Shown: positions 23,558-33,026, counted from the first letter of the stretch. The stretch: 59,399 nucleotides of DNA from an uncultured Prevotellaceae bacterium (GCA_945831805.1 CAMADY010000003.1:1-59399); one strand, 5' to 3'. Notes: generated from the sequence alone by a model not told the origin. A program made the numbers and translations.

Positions 23558-24532
23558 TTACCTATAGAAAACAACGACAGGACGCTTCTTCATATCGCGT
23601 CCGCGCTTGAGAAAGGTGACAATCTGAAGGTTGTCGCCTTTCTTTGGCATTGGACGGTTGAGGCTGTCGCATAGTGTCTTGTTGATATACCCCTTGGTGC
23701 AAGGCTCCTGCTGCTCACTTGCACCAGTCTCTACGATTGGCAGCACCTTGCCGTCGGCATCCGGCAGCAGCTCCCAGGCACAGTAACCTTGCTCCTGATT
23801 GGAGTATGTCACGGTGGCATTACGATATCCAAAGGCCTCTGCGCCATCTTCCAGAACAGAGAGAATGACGGCAGACTTGAAGGAACTGTCATGAGGTATG
23901 ACGGGCATGAAGCGTACGTAGGCTCCCACTCCGGCAATGCCGTTGGCGTTGGTGCCGTTGGCGTAGGAATGAACGAAGTGGCGCGACTCGTTGTCGTAGA
24001 TATGAATGTGACGGTGAACGGTGTCGATGTGCTCTACGTAACCTACAGCAACGGTGATGGCAAGCTTGCCGTCTTTCTCCGTAATGCCGTAGCCTTTCTG
24101 CAGAAGTACGGGCTTTAACAGCTGTTCCTCCCGCTGCGAGAGATGCTCGTCAGGGCGGAAAGCAAGGCTGTAGGCATACGCCACTGCCATACGCTCGCTC
24201 AAAGAGTGGAAGCGTTTGCCGTCGTTGGTGACCTTCACCTCGCTGTCTTCCGGGCGGAGATTCTGCAATCCCCACATCTCCAGGAACGGAACGTAGCGGA
24301 AGTCAGGGAAGAAGAGCGCCATCTTCGTGGCACATGAGAGTATTGCGGAATGCAGTTTGGACGGTTTCGTTACGTTGAGCCTGAAATAATCTGCCAGCAT
24401 CTTGCGGGCATTGATGGAGGAAATTATCGGCAGCGTGTTGTAACCCGTGACGGTAAGTCCGTCGTTCAGTTGCTTTACTATTTCCCATCCCATGCTTTCC
24501 TGGGGGGTGCTGTGTGAGGTTTTCTTTTCCAT
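23558..24532 (-). CDS. Conserved hypothetical protein
   Basis: A 324-residue soluble-looking protein without signal peptide or membrane segment. Recognisable stretches are GWEIVKQLNDGLTVTGYNTLP, SAILSCATKMALFFPDFRYVPFLEMW, and a later beta-rich part with VGAYVRFMPVIPHDSSFKSA and GYCAWELLPDADGKVLPIVETGA. The C-terminus is basic (FLKRGRDMKKRPVVVFYR). I do not recognise a family. The real start may be the internal Met at residue 14 (MGWEIV), since the first 13 residues are low complexity. It lies 51 bases downstream of a DMT transporter gene and may share its transcript. Confidence 0.6.
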   Translation of the reverse strand: MEKKTSHSTPQESMGWEIVKQLNDGLTVTGYNTLPIISSINARKMLADYFRLNVTKPSKLHSAILSCATKMALFFPDFRYVPFLEMWGLQNLRPEDSEVKVTNDGKRFHSLSERMAVAYAYSLAFRPDEHLSQREEQLLKPVLLQKGYGITEKDGKLAITVAVGYVEHIDTVHRHIHIYDNESRHFVHSYANGTNANGIAGVGAYVRFMPVIPHDSSFKSAVILSVLEDGAEAFGYRNATVTYSNQEQGYCAWELLPDADGKVLPIVETGASEQQEPCTKGYINKTLCDSLNRPMPKKGDNLQIVTFLKRGRDMKKRPVVVFYR

Positions 24533-24583
24533 AGATTCAAGGGTTTTGTTGATTTTGTGTATAGGGGTGTTGGGTTTGCTCTG

Positions 24584-25540
24584 TTATTCCTTGGCGGCCT
24601 TTGACGCGTTGACGAGATATACTCCGATAAACACAAGCATGGCAGCTACGAAATGGTATATCGTGAATACGCCGAGACCGAGAAGTACCGACACGCTGCA
24701 AGCCACGATGGGCTGCATGTAGTTGTACATCGCAATGATGGTAGGGCGCAGAATCTGCTGTGCGATGGTGGAAAGGAGGAAGCTGAAGAATGTACCACCG
24801 AGTATTACGAAGCCTGTTTCTGCGAGTGTCGTTATAGAGAGTGCCTGCCATTCCAGACCATAGAGTGTCGGAATGATGATAGGCAGTAGCACAACCATTG
24901 CCGATGTCATCATCCACTTCTGGCAGGTTATGGGGTGATGCCTGCTGATGACCTTCTTGAAGGCGGTGAGGTAGAAGGCGTAGCTCAGCTGTCCACCGAT
25001 GCACATGAGGTCTCCAAGCAGCACGCCGCCTATCGTTCCGCCGGCAGAGGCGAGGATGAGCGTGGTAGCTCCGAGGCATCCCAGCATGACGCCCGACAGT
25101 TTCTTCAGCGTGATAGGCTCCTTGAGAATCAGTGCCGCCAGCACCATCGTGATGATAGGCATGGTTGTCGTCATGATGCTTGCATTCAGCGGCGACGTGA
25201 TGCTTAAGCCGATGATGTAGTTGCACTGGTTGAAGACGATGGCAAACATTCCGGCTCCGAAGAGCTGGAGCAGTTCCTTGCGGCTCAGATGATCGCCGGG
25301 TTGCTGGGTGGTGGGTGTTGGGTGCTGGGGTGTGGTGCTGCGTCTCTTCTGCATGAAGGCATAGACAAAGCTCGCCAGCCAGAAGCAGATGCTGCCTCCA
25401 ATGACGCGAAAGCCTACCATGGCGATGCCAGAGATGCCGTTTGACATGGCATCCTTTGCGAGAGGAGCCATCAGTCCCCACATCGTGGCTGCGCCTGCCA
25501 TGCACAGATGACCTTTTATTATTGCGTTGCTCTTGTTCAT
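24584..25540 (-). CDS. EamA/DMT-family transporter
   Basis: A 318-residue inner-membrane protein with ten predicted helices in two EamA repeats (ATMWGLMAPLAKDAM at the start of the first, LGATTLILASAGGTIGGVLLGDLM and GTFFSFLLSTIAQQILRPTIIAMYNYMQPIVA in the second). Members export or import metabolites; the substrate is unknown. An inserted hydrophilic stretch at residues 71-90 (STTPQHPTPTTQQPGDH) is encoded by 7-base-like repeats and sits in a cytosolic loop between helices. Upstream lie a strong hairpin and the sodium symporter gene. Confidence 0.88.
   Translation of the reverse strand: MNKSNAIIKGHLCMAGAATMWGLMAPLAKDAMSNGISGIAMVGFRVIGGSICFWLASFVYAFMQKRRSTTPQHPTPTTQQPGDHLSRKELLQLFGAGMFAIVFNQCNYIIGLSITSPLNASIMTTTMPIITMVLAALILKEPITLKKLSGVMLGCLGATTLILASAGGTIGGVLLGDLMCIGGQLSYAFYLTAFKKVISRHHPITCQKWMMTSAMVVLLPIIIPTLYGLEWQALSITTLAETGFVILGGTFFSFLLSTIAQQILRPTIIAMYNYMQPIVACSVSVLLGLGVFTIYHFVAAMLVFIGVYLVNASKAAKE
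25292..25345 (-). repeat. In-frame short-period repeat in the DMT transporter gene
   Basis: The plus strand reads GGGTTGCT, GGGTGGT, GGGTGTT, GGGTGCT, GGGGTGTGGTGCTG: 7-8-base units with drift. Read as coding sequence it gives a Thr/Pro/Gln-rich loop. Confidence 0.7.
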
Positions 25541-25548
25541 AATTCAAG

Positions 25549-25586
25549 AGGTCTGCAAGCCTCCGGACAGAGGAACTTGCAGACCT
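25549..25586 (-). terminator. Long hairpin between the sodium symporter and DMT genes
   Basis: A perfect 11-bp stem AGGTCTGCAAG / CTTGCAGACCT encloses a second 4-bp stem CCTC / GAGG with a 6-base loop. It lies 41 bases past the symporter stop. The T-rich side (TTTTCC) is on the plus strand, so on the transcribed strand it lacks a good U-run; termination is likely but not certain. Confidence 0.55.
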
Positions 25587-25627
25587 TTTCCTTGTATTCT
25601 TGTTTTCTTTTTATGCGTTTAGTTCGT

Positions 25628-27034
25628 TTAGTTCAGACCGATGAGCTCGTAGAAGCCGAAGGCTCCGAGGAGGAGGATGGTGAGAAGTATTGGTGCTACG
25701 TAGCGGAGCATCACGATGTAGAGTGACTTACGCCAGAAGTTGTAACCGTTGAGGCGCATCTCACCAATGAGAAGGCGTGGCTTGACAACCCATCCGAAGA
25801 GGATACATGTGCAGATTGATACGATAGGCATCAGTATGTTGTTGCTGACATAGTCGAAGAGGTCGAGAATCTGTGCCACCGTACCGTTAGGGAGTGGGAA
25901 CTCGAAGTAGAAGATGTTGTAGCCGAGGCATACGATGAACGAGAAGATAAGGCTCGTTGCAGCCATGATGCTTACGGACTTCTTACGGCTCCAGTGGAAC
26001 TTATCCATACAGCTGACGGTTGTTGCCTCAAGGATAGACACCGCAGATGTTACGGCAGCGAAGAGTACCATGAGGAAGAATCCGATGCCGAGAACCGGAC
26101 CGAAGGTTCCGATGGAGTCGAAGACCTTTGGCAGTGCTACGAACATAAGTCCAGGACCAGCAGACATACCCTCTGTTCCCATGAATACATAGACAGCAGG
26201 GATAATCATGAGACCTGCGAGGATGGCGATGGCGGTGTCGAAGATCTCGATACGGTCAACAGCCTGTCCGAGGTTTACGTCCTTCTTCATGTAAGATCCG
26301 TAGGCTACCATGATACCCATGGCGATGGAGAGTGAGTAGAAGAGCTGTCCCATGGCATCAAGGATGACGATGAGTAACTTCTTCAGTGTGATTCCTTCGA
26401 AGTTAGGGATGAAATAAACGCCAGCACCCTCTATACCTGTACGGGTAACGCCTGCTACTGTGGTGTGTGAGAGTGTCAGTGAGTATCCGCAGATGAAGAT
26501 GACGAGGAGGAGGAGTATAGGCATGATGATGCGTGAGTACTTCTCGATGCCCTTTTCCACACCACGATAAACAACGTAGAAACACATGCATGCGAAGATC
26601 ATCATATAGATTAGCGGACTCCACTGCGCGGTGATAAAGCCTCCGAAGAATCCGTCGCCGACGGCATCAGTGCCATGCATCGTGGCGTAAGTGGTGAAGT
26701 ACTTGAGTACCCAACCACCGATGACGCAGTAGTAAGGATAGATGATGTACGGAACGATGAACGCGATGAGTCCGATGAACTTCCACTTCTTATTGAAGAA
26801 GCCGTATGCAGTGAGTGGTCCCTGTGCGGAACGACGACCGAGTGCTACCTCCGTGATGAGAAGTGTGAAACCGAATGTCAGCGTGAGGATGATATAGACG
26901 AAGAGAAAAAGACCTCCGCCATCCTTTGCTGCAAGGTAAGGGAAACGCCAGATGTTTCCAAGTCCAATGGCACTGCCTGCTGCTGCAAGCACGAAGCCTA
27001 AGGAACCGCTGAATGAGTTACGTGATTTTTTCAT
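25628..27034 (-). CDS. Sodium-dependent NSS-family transporter
   Basis: A 468-residue inner-membrane symporter of the neurotransmitter:sodium symporter family. The N-terminus has the conserved unwound-helix/sodium site GFVLAAAGSAIGLGNIWRFPYLAAKDGGGLF and the TEVALGRRS end of helix 2; later come FYSLSIAMGIMVAYGSYM and a Ser/Thr-rich helix 8 region (FAAVTSAVSILEATTVS). Bacterial members take up amino acids or tryptophan-like compounds with Na+; the substrate here is unknown. The length is slightly short of LeuT (about 510) and agrees with eleven-helix bacterial types. Confidence 0.92.
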   Translation of the reverse strand: MKKSRNSFSGSLGFVLAAAGSAIGLGNIWRFPYLAAKDGGGLFLFVYIILTLTFGFTLLITEVALGRRSAQGPLTAYGFFNKKWKFIGLIAFIVPYIIYPYYCVIGGWVLKYFTTYATMHGTDAVGDGFFGGFITAQWSPLIYMMIFACMCFYVVYRGVEKGIEKYSRIIMPILLLLVIFICGYSLTLSHTTVAGVTRTGIEGAGVYFIPNFEGITLKKLLIVILDAMGQLFYSLSIAMGIMVAYGSYMKKDVNLGQAVDRIEIFDTAIAILAGLMIIPAVYVFMGTEGMSAGPGLMFVALPKVFDSIGTFGPVLGIGFFLMVLFAAVTSAVSILEATTVSCMDKFHWSRKKSVSIMAATSLIFSFIVCLGYNIFYFEFPLPNGTVAQILDLFDYVSNNILMPIVSICTCILFGWVVKPRLLIGEMRLNGYNFWRKSLYIVMLRYVAPILLTILLLGAFGFYELIGLN

Positions 27035-27134
27035 TTTGTTTGTAGTTATTGTTGTTTTTTTCTATGATTCGATGTTCCGATTGTTGTATATGTTTCTGTG
27101 GATTACTGTTCCGATGTCTTGAGGGACGGGGTGG

Positions 27135-29393
27135 TTACATGTTTTCTGCTAAATGCTGCAGGTCTTTTGTCTCGCCTACTATCCATAGGATGTCACCACG
27201 TTCAAAGTTGTAGTTCGGTGAAACACGGATGAGGTTGTCCTCGTCCTCTTCCATGCCGATGAGCATGCAGGAGTATTTGTCGCGCAGCTGGCTGGTGATG
27301 AGTGATTGCCCGTAGAGTACGCTCTTGTCCGTTATGCGGAATTTGCGGAGCTGCATCTCGTGGTCTTCTATCTGTTCATCCTCTGGTATCACTTCCTGCT
27401 GCATTGTGGCATTGAGGGCAGAGAGCTGTTCGTCAGTGCCGATGACCTTCAGCGTGTCGCCAGGGAAGATCATGTCTGAGCCTGACGGTATGTTGATGTG
27501 CTGGTTGCCTCGGATAATGCTGCTGACGTGTATCTTGAAGCGATTGCCGAGGTTTAGTTCGGAGAGCGTCTTGCCCGCCCATAGTGAGTCGGTGGGCAGT
27601 GTTACTTCAGAAATGTGTATGTCGCGGTCAAGCAAGTGTCCGGCGAAGAGTGGTTTCTGCTTGCCCGACACTCTGGCGGCAATCTCCTTGGAGCGGAGGT
27701 TCTGTATGAAGATGCGCTCCAGCTGTATGCTGCTTTTCTTCATGCCGCGCGAGTATATGATGAAAGAGATAGCAGCGATGGCGATGCATACGAGCAACGC
27801 TATGGAGTAGTGGAGCAACGCATGGCAGGTGTAGAAGATGAAGCCTACGGCGAGTATTCCTCTTGCCAGTATGGTGAACACCAGCGGCGCACGGTTGTGG
27901 CGGCTGCCGGTCCATAGCGCCTTGAACTCCTCACTCTTGTTCTTCTTCATCACCATAGCCCTGAGGAACGGTGCTTCGAGAAGTATCGTGAGGGCTGCTG
28001 TAAGTGGTGCGGCAAAGCCTGTCGGTACGACGCTTGCTATGAACTCTATACCGAAGGTGAGCATCAGTGCCATGACGGCGATGGTGAGTACGGAGTAGAT
28101 GAGGGTGTTGACTCCCATCTGCATGAGCAATGGCTTCCAGTAGCCGGAGGAGTGGTCCTGGTTGCTTGGTGCGATATCCGAGATTTTATTGATGCGGCTG
28201 ATCCATTTTTTTGACAGATGGCCTTCAATGACGGAGTATGCCGGCAGTGCCCCACGTATCATGTATGGCGTGAGGAATGTCGTTACGACGGATACCGTTA
28301 CAACAACCGGATATAGGAAGTTCGCGATAACGCCCAGAGATAGTCCGAGGGATGCAATGATGAATGCGAATTCACCAATCTGCCCCATGGAGAAACTGCA
28401 TCGCATGGCGGTCTTCAGCGTTTGTCCGGAGAGCATGAATCCGAATGTTCCGAAGATACTTTGACCGAGGATGATGGCTGCTATGATGCAGATGATGACG
28501 AGCCACTGCTCCATCACTATCTGTATGTCAACGAGCATGCCTACGGAAACGAAGAAGATGGCACCGAAGAGGTTCTTCACCGGTTCGATAAGCTTCTCTA
28601 TCTTCTTTGCCTCAATGGTCTCTGCCAGTATGCTACCCATCACGAAGGAACCGAAGGCGGAGCTGAACCCAGCCATCGAAGCGCAGATAGCCATCATGCA
28701 GCATAGTGCCAATGATACGACGAGCAGTACTTCATCGTTGACGAGTGAGCGTGTCTTACGCAGTAGAGTAGGGATGAAGAACAGTCCCACGACGAACCAT
28801 AGAATGAGGAAGAATACGATGCTCAGAAGGCTTGAGAACATCTGGCTGCTGTCTTCCACGGCATCACCCTTCGCTATTGTCGTAAGTACTACCATCATTA
28901 CGATGGCAAGGATATCCTCAAGGATGAGTACACTCATGACGAGTGACGAGAACTTCTGTTGCCGCAGTCCGAGATCATCGAATGCCTTGTATATGATAGT
29001 GGTGGAGGACATGGCGAGCATTCCTGCAAGGAAGAGACCGTTCATCGTTGTCCAGCCGAAGCCTTTTGCCACCAGCATGCCTATCATCATCATGGAGAAG
29101 ATGATGGTTGTGGCGGCAATGATGGGGGCGATGCCCATCTTCAGTATTTTCTTGAAAGAGAAGTCTAGCCCAAGTGCGAAGAGCAGGAACATCACGCCGA
29201 TATCTGCCCATGTCTTTATGTTTTCCGTGTCAGCAACAGATATGGTATAGGGCAGGTTGGGCGAGATTATTATTCCCGCCATAATGTAGCCCAATACCAG
29301 AGGCTGTTTCAGTTTTTTGAATACAAGTGTAACGACACCTGCCATTATCAGGATCAGCGTGAGGTCTTGTATTAAAGAAGGAACATGTGACAT
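27135..29393 (-). CDS. CPA2-family cation:proton antiporter with two TrkA-C domains
   Basis: A 752-residue membrane protein. Residues about 10-385 form a Na+/H+ exchanger domain with around 12 helices (LGYIMAGIIISPNLPY, FLLFALGLDFSFKKI, AMSSTTIIYKAFDDLGLR, GSILAETIEA, FFVSVGMLVDI). A second hydrophobic region follows at about 420-560. Two C-terminal RCK_C-type regulatory domains are visible: TLPTDSLWAGKTLSEL...GDTLKVIGTDEQLSAL and KSVLYGQSLITSQLRDKY...GDILWIVGETKDLQHL. No TrkA-N Rossmann domain is present. The layout resembles KefB/KefC-type K+/H+ antiporters in Bacteroidetes. It lies downstream of pepT across a 7-base array. Confidence 0.88.
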   Translation of the reverse strand: MSHVPSLIQDLTLILIMAGVVTLVFKKLKQPLVLGYIMAGIIISPNLPYTISVADTENIKTWADIGVMFLLFALGLDFSFKKILKMGIAPIIAATTIIFSMMMIGMLVAKGFGWTTMNGLFLAGMLAMSSTTIIYKAFDDLGLRQQKFSSLVMSVLILEDILAIVMMVVLTTIAKGDAVEDSSQMFSSLLSIVFFLILWFVVGLFFIPTLLRKTRSLVNDEVLLVVSLALCCMMAICASMAGFSSAFGSFVMGSILAETIEAKKIEKLIEPVKNLFGAIFFVSVGMLVDIQIVMEQWLVIICIIAAIILGQSIFGTFGFMLSGQTLKTAMRCSFSMGQIGEFAFIIASLGLSLGVIANFLYPVVVTVSVVTTFLTPYMIRGALPAYSVIEGHLSKKWISRINKISDIAPSNQDHSSGYWKPLLMQMGVNTLIYSVLTIAVMALMLTFGIEFIASVVPTGFAAPLTAALTILLEAPFLRAMVMKKNKSEEFKALWTGSRHNRAPLVFTILARGILAVGFIFYTCHALLHYSIALLVCIAIAAISFIIYSRGMKKSSIQLERIFIQNLRSKEIAARVSGKQKPLFAGHLLDRDIHISEVTLPTDSLWAGKTLSELNLGNRFKIHVSSIIRGNQHINIPSGSDMIFPGDTLKVIGTDEQLSALNATMQQEVIPEDEQIEDHEMQLRKFRITDKSVLYGQSLITSQLRDKYSCMLIGMEEDEDNLIRVSPNYNFERGDILWIVGETKDLQHLAENM

Positions 29394-29401
29394 TTATTAT
29401 A

Positions 29402-29422
29402 ATTGAGAAATGAGAATTGAGA
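29402..29422 (-). repeat. 7-base array at the pepT-antiporter junction
   Basis: The plus strand reads ATTGAGA, AATGAGA, ATTGAGA, then drifts (GTTGCAA). It occupies the middle of a 49-base gap. Confidence 0.6.
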
Positions 29423-29442
29423 GTTGCAAAAAGGAAGTTCAT

Positions 29443-30675
29443 TTAGTTCCTTTGTATTCTCTTACAGATATTTATTATTGTCAGTGCGGCTTTCTCCATC
29501 ACCTGTATGGAAACGAACTCGTGAGGTCCGTGGAAGTTGACAGCGCCGGTGAAGAGGTTCGGGCATGGCAGTCCCATGAATGATAGCTGCGCTCCGTCAG
29601 TACCACCACGTATCGGTTGCACAACGGGCGTTACGCCGGCTTCGAGCATTGCTGCTTTTGCGGTGTCGATGATGTACATTACCGGCTCTATCTTCTCCAG
29701 CATGTTGTAATACTGGTCTTTTACGGTTACTTCGCAAATATCTTTACCGTATTTCTCGTTGATAGCCTTTCCTATATTCTCTATGAAAGCCTTGCGGACT
29801 TCAAACTTGTCTCTGTCATGATCGCGGATGATGTATGTGAGCTTTGCCTTCTCGCAAGAACCCTCCATACCCGTCAGGTGATAGAACCCCTCGTAGCCGG
29901 TTGTGGTCTCAGGAGTTTCGTCCTGCGGCATCCTTGCGGCAAACTCCGTTGCTATTCGCCCAGCATTGAGCATCTTGCCCTTTGCATAACCGGGGTGAAC
30001 GCTCATGCCTTTGATGCTTACATGCGCCACGGCAGCATTGAAGTTCTCGTATTCCAGTTCGCCGAGGTCTCCACCGTCAATAGTGTATGCCACCTCTGCA
30101 TTGAACAGCGGAACGTTGAAATGGTGGGCGCCCATGCCTATCTCCTCGTCTGGATTGAAGGCGATGCGTATCTCCGGATGCTTAATCTCCGGATGATGCA
30201 GCAGATAGGTCATAGCATGCATTATCTCCGCGATGCCTGCCTTGTCGTCAGCGCCAAGGAGTGTGATGCCATCGGTTACGATAAGGTCTTCGCCGACGTG
30301 TTTCTTCAGTTCCGGAAACTGCTGCGTGGTGCTCCAGATTCCCTTGGAGAGTTCTATGTCGCTGCCGTCATAGTTGCGGATAATGCGCGCCTTTATATCC
30401 TTTCCCGAACAGTCGGGCGACGTGTCATAATGAGCAATGAATCCTACTGCCGCTTTAGCACCAGAAGACACTGTGTCATCCATCGTGGATGGCACAGTGC
30501 CGTAAATATATCCTTGCTCGTCCATTACTACGTCCTGCACGCCTGACGCCTCCATCTCTTCCTTCAGTGCCTTGGCAAAGAGCAGTTGCTTGCTGGTGCT
30601 CGGTACTGTCTGAGAGTCTTCCGCTGACTGTGTGTCAAACGTAGTGTAACGAATAAATCGTTCTTCTATCTTCAT
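29443..30675 (-). CDS. pepT: Peptidase T (tripeptide aminopeptidase)
   Basis: A 410-residue M20-family zinc aminopeptidase removing N-terminal residues from tripeptides. Metal and catalytic motifs: GFIAHYDTSPDCSG (His82, Asp84), LLGADDKAGIAEIMHAM with the bridging Asp, FNPDEEIGMGAHHFN (Glu pair), IDGGDLGELEYENFNAA, and the C-terminal His in NFHGPHEFVS. It is cytosolic and of the usual length. Its ATG directly abuts the recA stop codon (TAAATG), which points to translational coupling with recA. Confidence 0.94.
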   Translation of the reverse strand: MKIEERFIRYTTFDTQSAEDSQTVPSTSKQLLFAKALKEEMEASGVQDVVMDEQGYIYGTVPSTMDDTVSSGAKAAVGFIAHYDTSPDCSGKDIKARIIRNYDGSDIELSKGIWSTTQQFPELKKHVGEDLIVTDGITLLGADDKAGIAEIMHAMTYLLHHPEIKHPEIRIAFNPDEEIGMGAHHFNVPLFNAEVAYTIDGGDLGELEYENFNAAVAHVSIKGMSVHPGYAKGKMLNAGRIATEFAARMPQDETPETTTGYEGFYHLTGMEGSCEKAKLTYIIRDHDRDKFEVRKAFIENIGKAINEKYGKDICEVTVKDQYYNMLEKIEPVMYIIDTAKAAMLEAGVTPVVQPIRGGTDGAQLSFMGLPCPNLFTGAVNFHGPHEFVSIQVMEKAALTIINICKRIQRN

Positions 30676-31671
30676 TTATTCTGCTATTGCAGCCCTTACC
30701 TTTGCTTCTATCTCTTCCATCAACTCAGGGTTGTCCTTGAGAAGACTTACTACCTTTTCCTGTCCCTGTCCGAGCTTCGTCTCTTCATAAGAGAACCATG
30801 AGCCTGACTTCTTGATGATATTCTTATCAATGGCGAGGTTTATTATCTCGTCCGTCTTTGAGATACCCTCACCGAACATGATGTTGAACTCACACCTGCG
30901 GAAAGGAGGTGCCACTTTGTTCTTCACGATCTTCACCTTCGTCAGTTTGCCGAGAACCTCGTCTCCCTCCTTGATGACCGTAGAAGGACGCACGTCGATA
31001 CGAATGGAAGCGTAGAACTTCAGTGCGTTACCACCTGTCGTTGTCTCAGGATTTCCGAACATCACACCGATCTTCTCACGCAACTGGTTGATAAAGATGC
31101 ATGTAGTATTTGTCTTGGAGATTGTGGAAGTCATCTTACGGAGAGCCTGCGACATGAGTCTTGCCTGAAGTCCAACCTTGTTGTCGCCCATGTCGCCCTC
31201 AATCTCTGCCTTTGGTGTAAGGGCAGCAACAGAGTCGATGACGATGATGTCAACCGCAGCACTTGATATGAGCTGGTCTGCTATCTGCAAAGCCTGCTCA
31301 CCATTGTCTGGCTGTGAGATGAGTAGGTTGTCAACATCCACTCCGAGGTTTGCTGCATAGAAACGGTCGAAGGCGTGCTCTGCATCGATGAATGCTGCGA
31401 TGCCGCCGTTCTTCTGTGCCTCTGCGATAGCGTGGATTGCGAGAGTCGTCTTACCAGAAGACTCCGGACCGAAGATTTCAATGATACGTCCCTTGGGATA
31501 ACCTCCAACGCCGAGTGCCTTGTCAAGTCCTATGGAACCTGTTGGAATGACTTCGATGTTCTCTACCTGCTCTTCACCGAGCTTCATGATAGAGCCCTTG
31601 CCGAAGTCCTTTTCTATCTTTGCCATTGCTGCCTGCAATGCTTTAAGCTTGTCTGCTTTTTCGTCTGCCAT
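30676..31671 (-). CDS. recA: Recombinase A
   Basis: A 331-residue DNA strand-exchange ATPase used in homologous recombination and SOS induction. Walker A GPESSGKT at 68-75, [23 protein letters not shown], Walker [22 protein letters not shown]2 loop region [30 protein letters not shown]. It is shorter than E. coli RecA (353) because the acidic C-terminus is reduced. It is followed immediately by pepT. The 113-base upstream gap contains two 7-base arrays and no promoter motif, so transcription may come from the carboxynorspermidine dehydrogenase gene. I see no LexA-like box. Confidence 0.97.
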   Translation of the reverse strand: MADEKADKLKALQAAMAKIEKDFGKGSIMKLGEEQVENIEVIPTGSIGLDKALGVGGYPKGRIIEIFGPESSGKTTLAIHAIAEAQKNGGIAAFIDAEHAFDRFYAANLGVDVDNLLISQPDNGEQALQIADQLISSAAVDIIVIDSVAALTPKAEIEGDMGDNKVGLQARLMSQALRKMTSTISKTNTTCIFINQLREKIGVMFGNPETTTGGNALKFYASIRIDVRPSTVIKEGDEVLGKLTKVKIVKNKVAPPFRRCEFNIMFGEGISKTDEIINLAIDKNIIKKSGSWFSYEETKLGQGQEKVVSLLKDNPELMEEIEAKVRAAIAE

Positions 31672-31681
31672 GTCTTTTCAA

Positions 31682-31702
31682 ATTGAAAGTTGAAAATTGA
31701 GA
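31682..31702 (-). repeat. 7-base array just upstream of recA
   Basis: The plus strand reads ATTGAAA, GTTGAAA, ATTGAGA, followed by ATTATTG. It ends 10 bases before the recA start codon on the minus strand. Confidence 0.6.
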
Positions 31703-31756
31703 ATTATTGTTTCGCGCTATAGCCTATTATTTGCGTAGCTTTGGAAGTTCCGCAAA

Positions 31757-31791
31757 TAGCGATGAGCTATGCACTATGAACTAACTACAGT
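31757..31791 (-). repeat. 7-base array at the stop of the carboxynorspermidine dehydrogenase gene
   Basis: On the minus strand the sequence after the last sense codons reads TAGTTAG, TTCATAG, TGCATAG, CTCATCG: 7-base spacing with the stop codon TAG as the first three bases. Confidence 0.5.
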
Positions 31792-33026
31792 TCCAGGTCG
31801 CCGTTGAATACCTCTATCCATGGGAGTCCCTGCTTGTTGAGCTGCTCCATGAATGGATCTGGATCGAAGTCTTCTACGTTCCATACGCCTGGTTTCTTCC
31901 AAAGACCTTTGAAGAACATCATCGCGCCGATCATTGCAGGAACGCCGGTGGTGTAGCTTACACCCTGCATGCCTGTCTCCTGATAAGCCTCCTGATGCTT
32001 GCAGTTGTTATATACATAGTATGTCTGCTCCTTGCCATCCTTGATACCACGGATGCGGCAGCCGATGGAAGTCTCGCCATCGTAGTTCTCGCCGAGGTCC
32101 TGAGGGTTAGGCAATACAGCCTTGAGGAACTGCAGTGGAACGATCTTTACCTTTGCCGTACCTGTTCCGTCTGCCAGCGGTGCCTCATACTCCAGCTCGT
32201 CGATACGAGACATTCCGAGGTTCTGTATGCAGTCGAGGTATGTGAGATACTGCTGTCCGAAGGTCATCCAGAAGCGTGCCTGCTTGATGGTTGGATAGTT
32301 CTTGACGAGTGACTCCAGCTCCTCATGGTGCATGAGGTAAGACTCGCGAGGACCGATGTTAGGGTAGGTGAGTGCCTTGTGAACCTCAAGTGGCTCTGTC
32401 TCCAGCCACTGACCGTCCTTATAGTAGAGACCCTTCTGTGTTATCTCGCGGATATTTATCTCTGGGTTGAAGTTCGTAGCGAACGCCTTGTGGTGGTTTC
32501 CTGCATTGCAGTCAACGATGTCGAGATAGTGAATCTCGTCGAAGTGATGCTTTGCGGCGTATGCAGTGTAAACGCCTGATACGCCTGGGTCGAAGCCGCA
32601 ACCGAGGATTGCAGTCAGTCCAGCCTCTTCGAAGCGCTGCTTGTAAGCCCACTGCCAAGAGTATTCGAAGTGTGCCTCGTCCTTTGGTTCGTAGTTTGCG
32701 GTGTCAAGATAGTTCACTCCGCATGCAAGACAAGCGTCCATGATGGTGAGATCCTGATAAGGCAGTGCAAGGTTCACGCAAAGCTCAGGCTTGAAGTCGT
32801 TGAAGAGAGCCTTCAGCTGCTCTACGTCGTCAGCGTCCACCTGTGCGGTAGAGATGTTCATCTTCTTGCCGATACCCTTGGCGTTTATAGCCTTCACGAT
32901 GTCGTCGCACTTTTCCTTGCGGCGGCTTGCTATCATGAAGTCTGTGAAGACATCATCGTTCTGTGCTATCTTGTGTGCTGCAACAGTGGCAACGCCACCA
33001 GCTCCAATCATTAAAATTCTGCTCAT
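31785..33026 (-). CDS. Carboxynorspermidine dehydrogenase (saccharopine dehydrogenase family)
   Basis: A 413-residue Rossmann-fold oxidoreductase starting SRILMIGAGGVATVAAHKIAQND (NADP-binding Gly motif at 8-13). Characteristic stretches of the CANSDH branch are LPYQDLTIMDACLACGVNYLDTANYEPKDEAHFEYSWQW (read at intervals), LGCGFDPGVSGVYTAYA, and YTTGVPAMIGAMMFFKG near the end. The enzyme reductively condenses aspartate semialdehyde with a diamine (putrescine or diaminopropane) to carboxy(nor)spermidine, the first step of the alternative spermidine pathway. The partner decarboxylase is not in this window. It lies between a lipoprotein gene and recA on one strand. Confidence 0.85.
   Translation of the reverse strand: MSRILMIGAGGVATVAAHKIAQNDDVFTDFMIASRRKEKCDDIVKAINAKGIGKKMNISTAQVDADDVEQLKALFNDFKPELCVNLALPYQDLTIMDACLACGVNYLDTANYEPKDEAHFEYSWQWAYKQRFEEAGLTAILGCGFDPGVSGVYTAYAAKHHFDEIHYLDIVDCNAGNHHKAFATNFNPEINIREITQKGLYYKDGQWLETEPLEVHKALTYPNIGPRESYLMHHEELESLVKNYPTIKQARFWMTFGQQYLTYLDCIQNLGMSRIDELEYEAPLADGTGTAKVKIVPLQFLKAVLPNPQDLGENYDGETSIGCRIRGIKDGKEQTYYVYNNCKHQEAYQETGMQGVSYTTGVPAMIGAMMFFKGLWKKPGVWNVEDFDPDPFMEQLNKQGLPWIEVFNGDLEL

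Noticed and set aside
24537..25547. 336-codon minus-strand frame overlapping the DMT transporter
   Set aside because: Its translation is His/Arg-rich and it overlaps a clear EamA transporter in another frame.
31672..31784. LexA/SOS box in front of recA
   Set aside because: No palindromic LexA-type motif found; the gap is mainly 7-base repeats.
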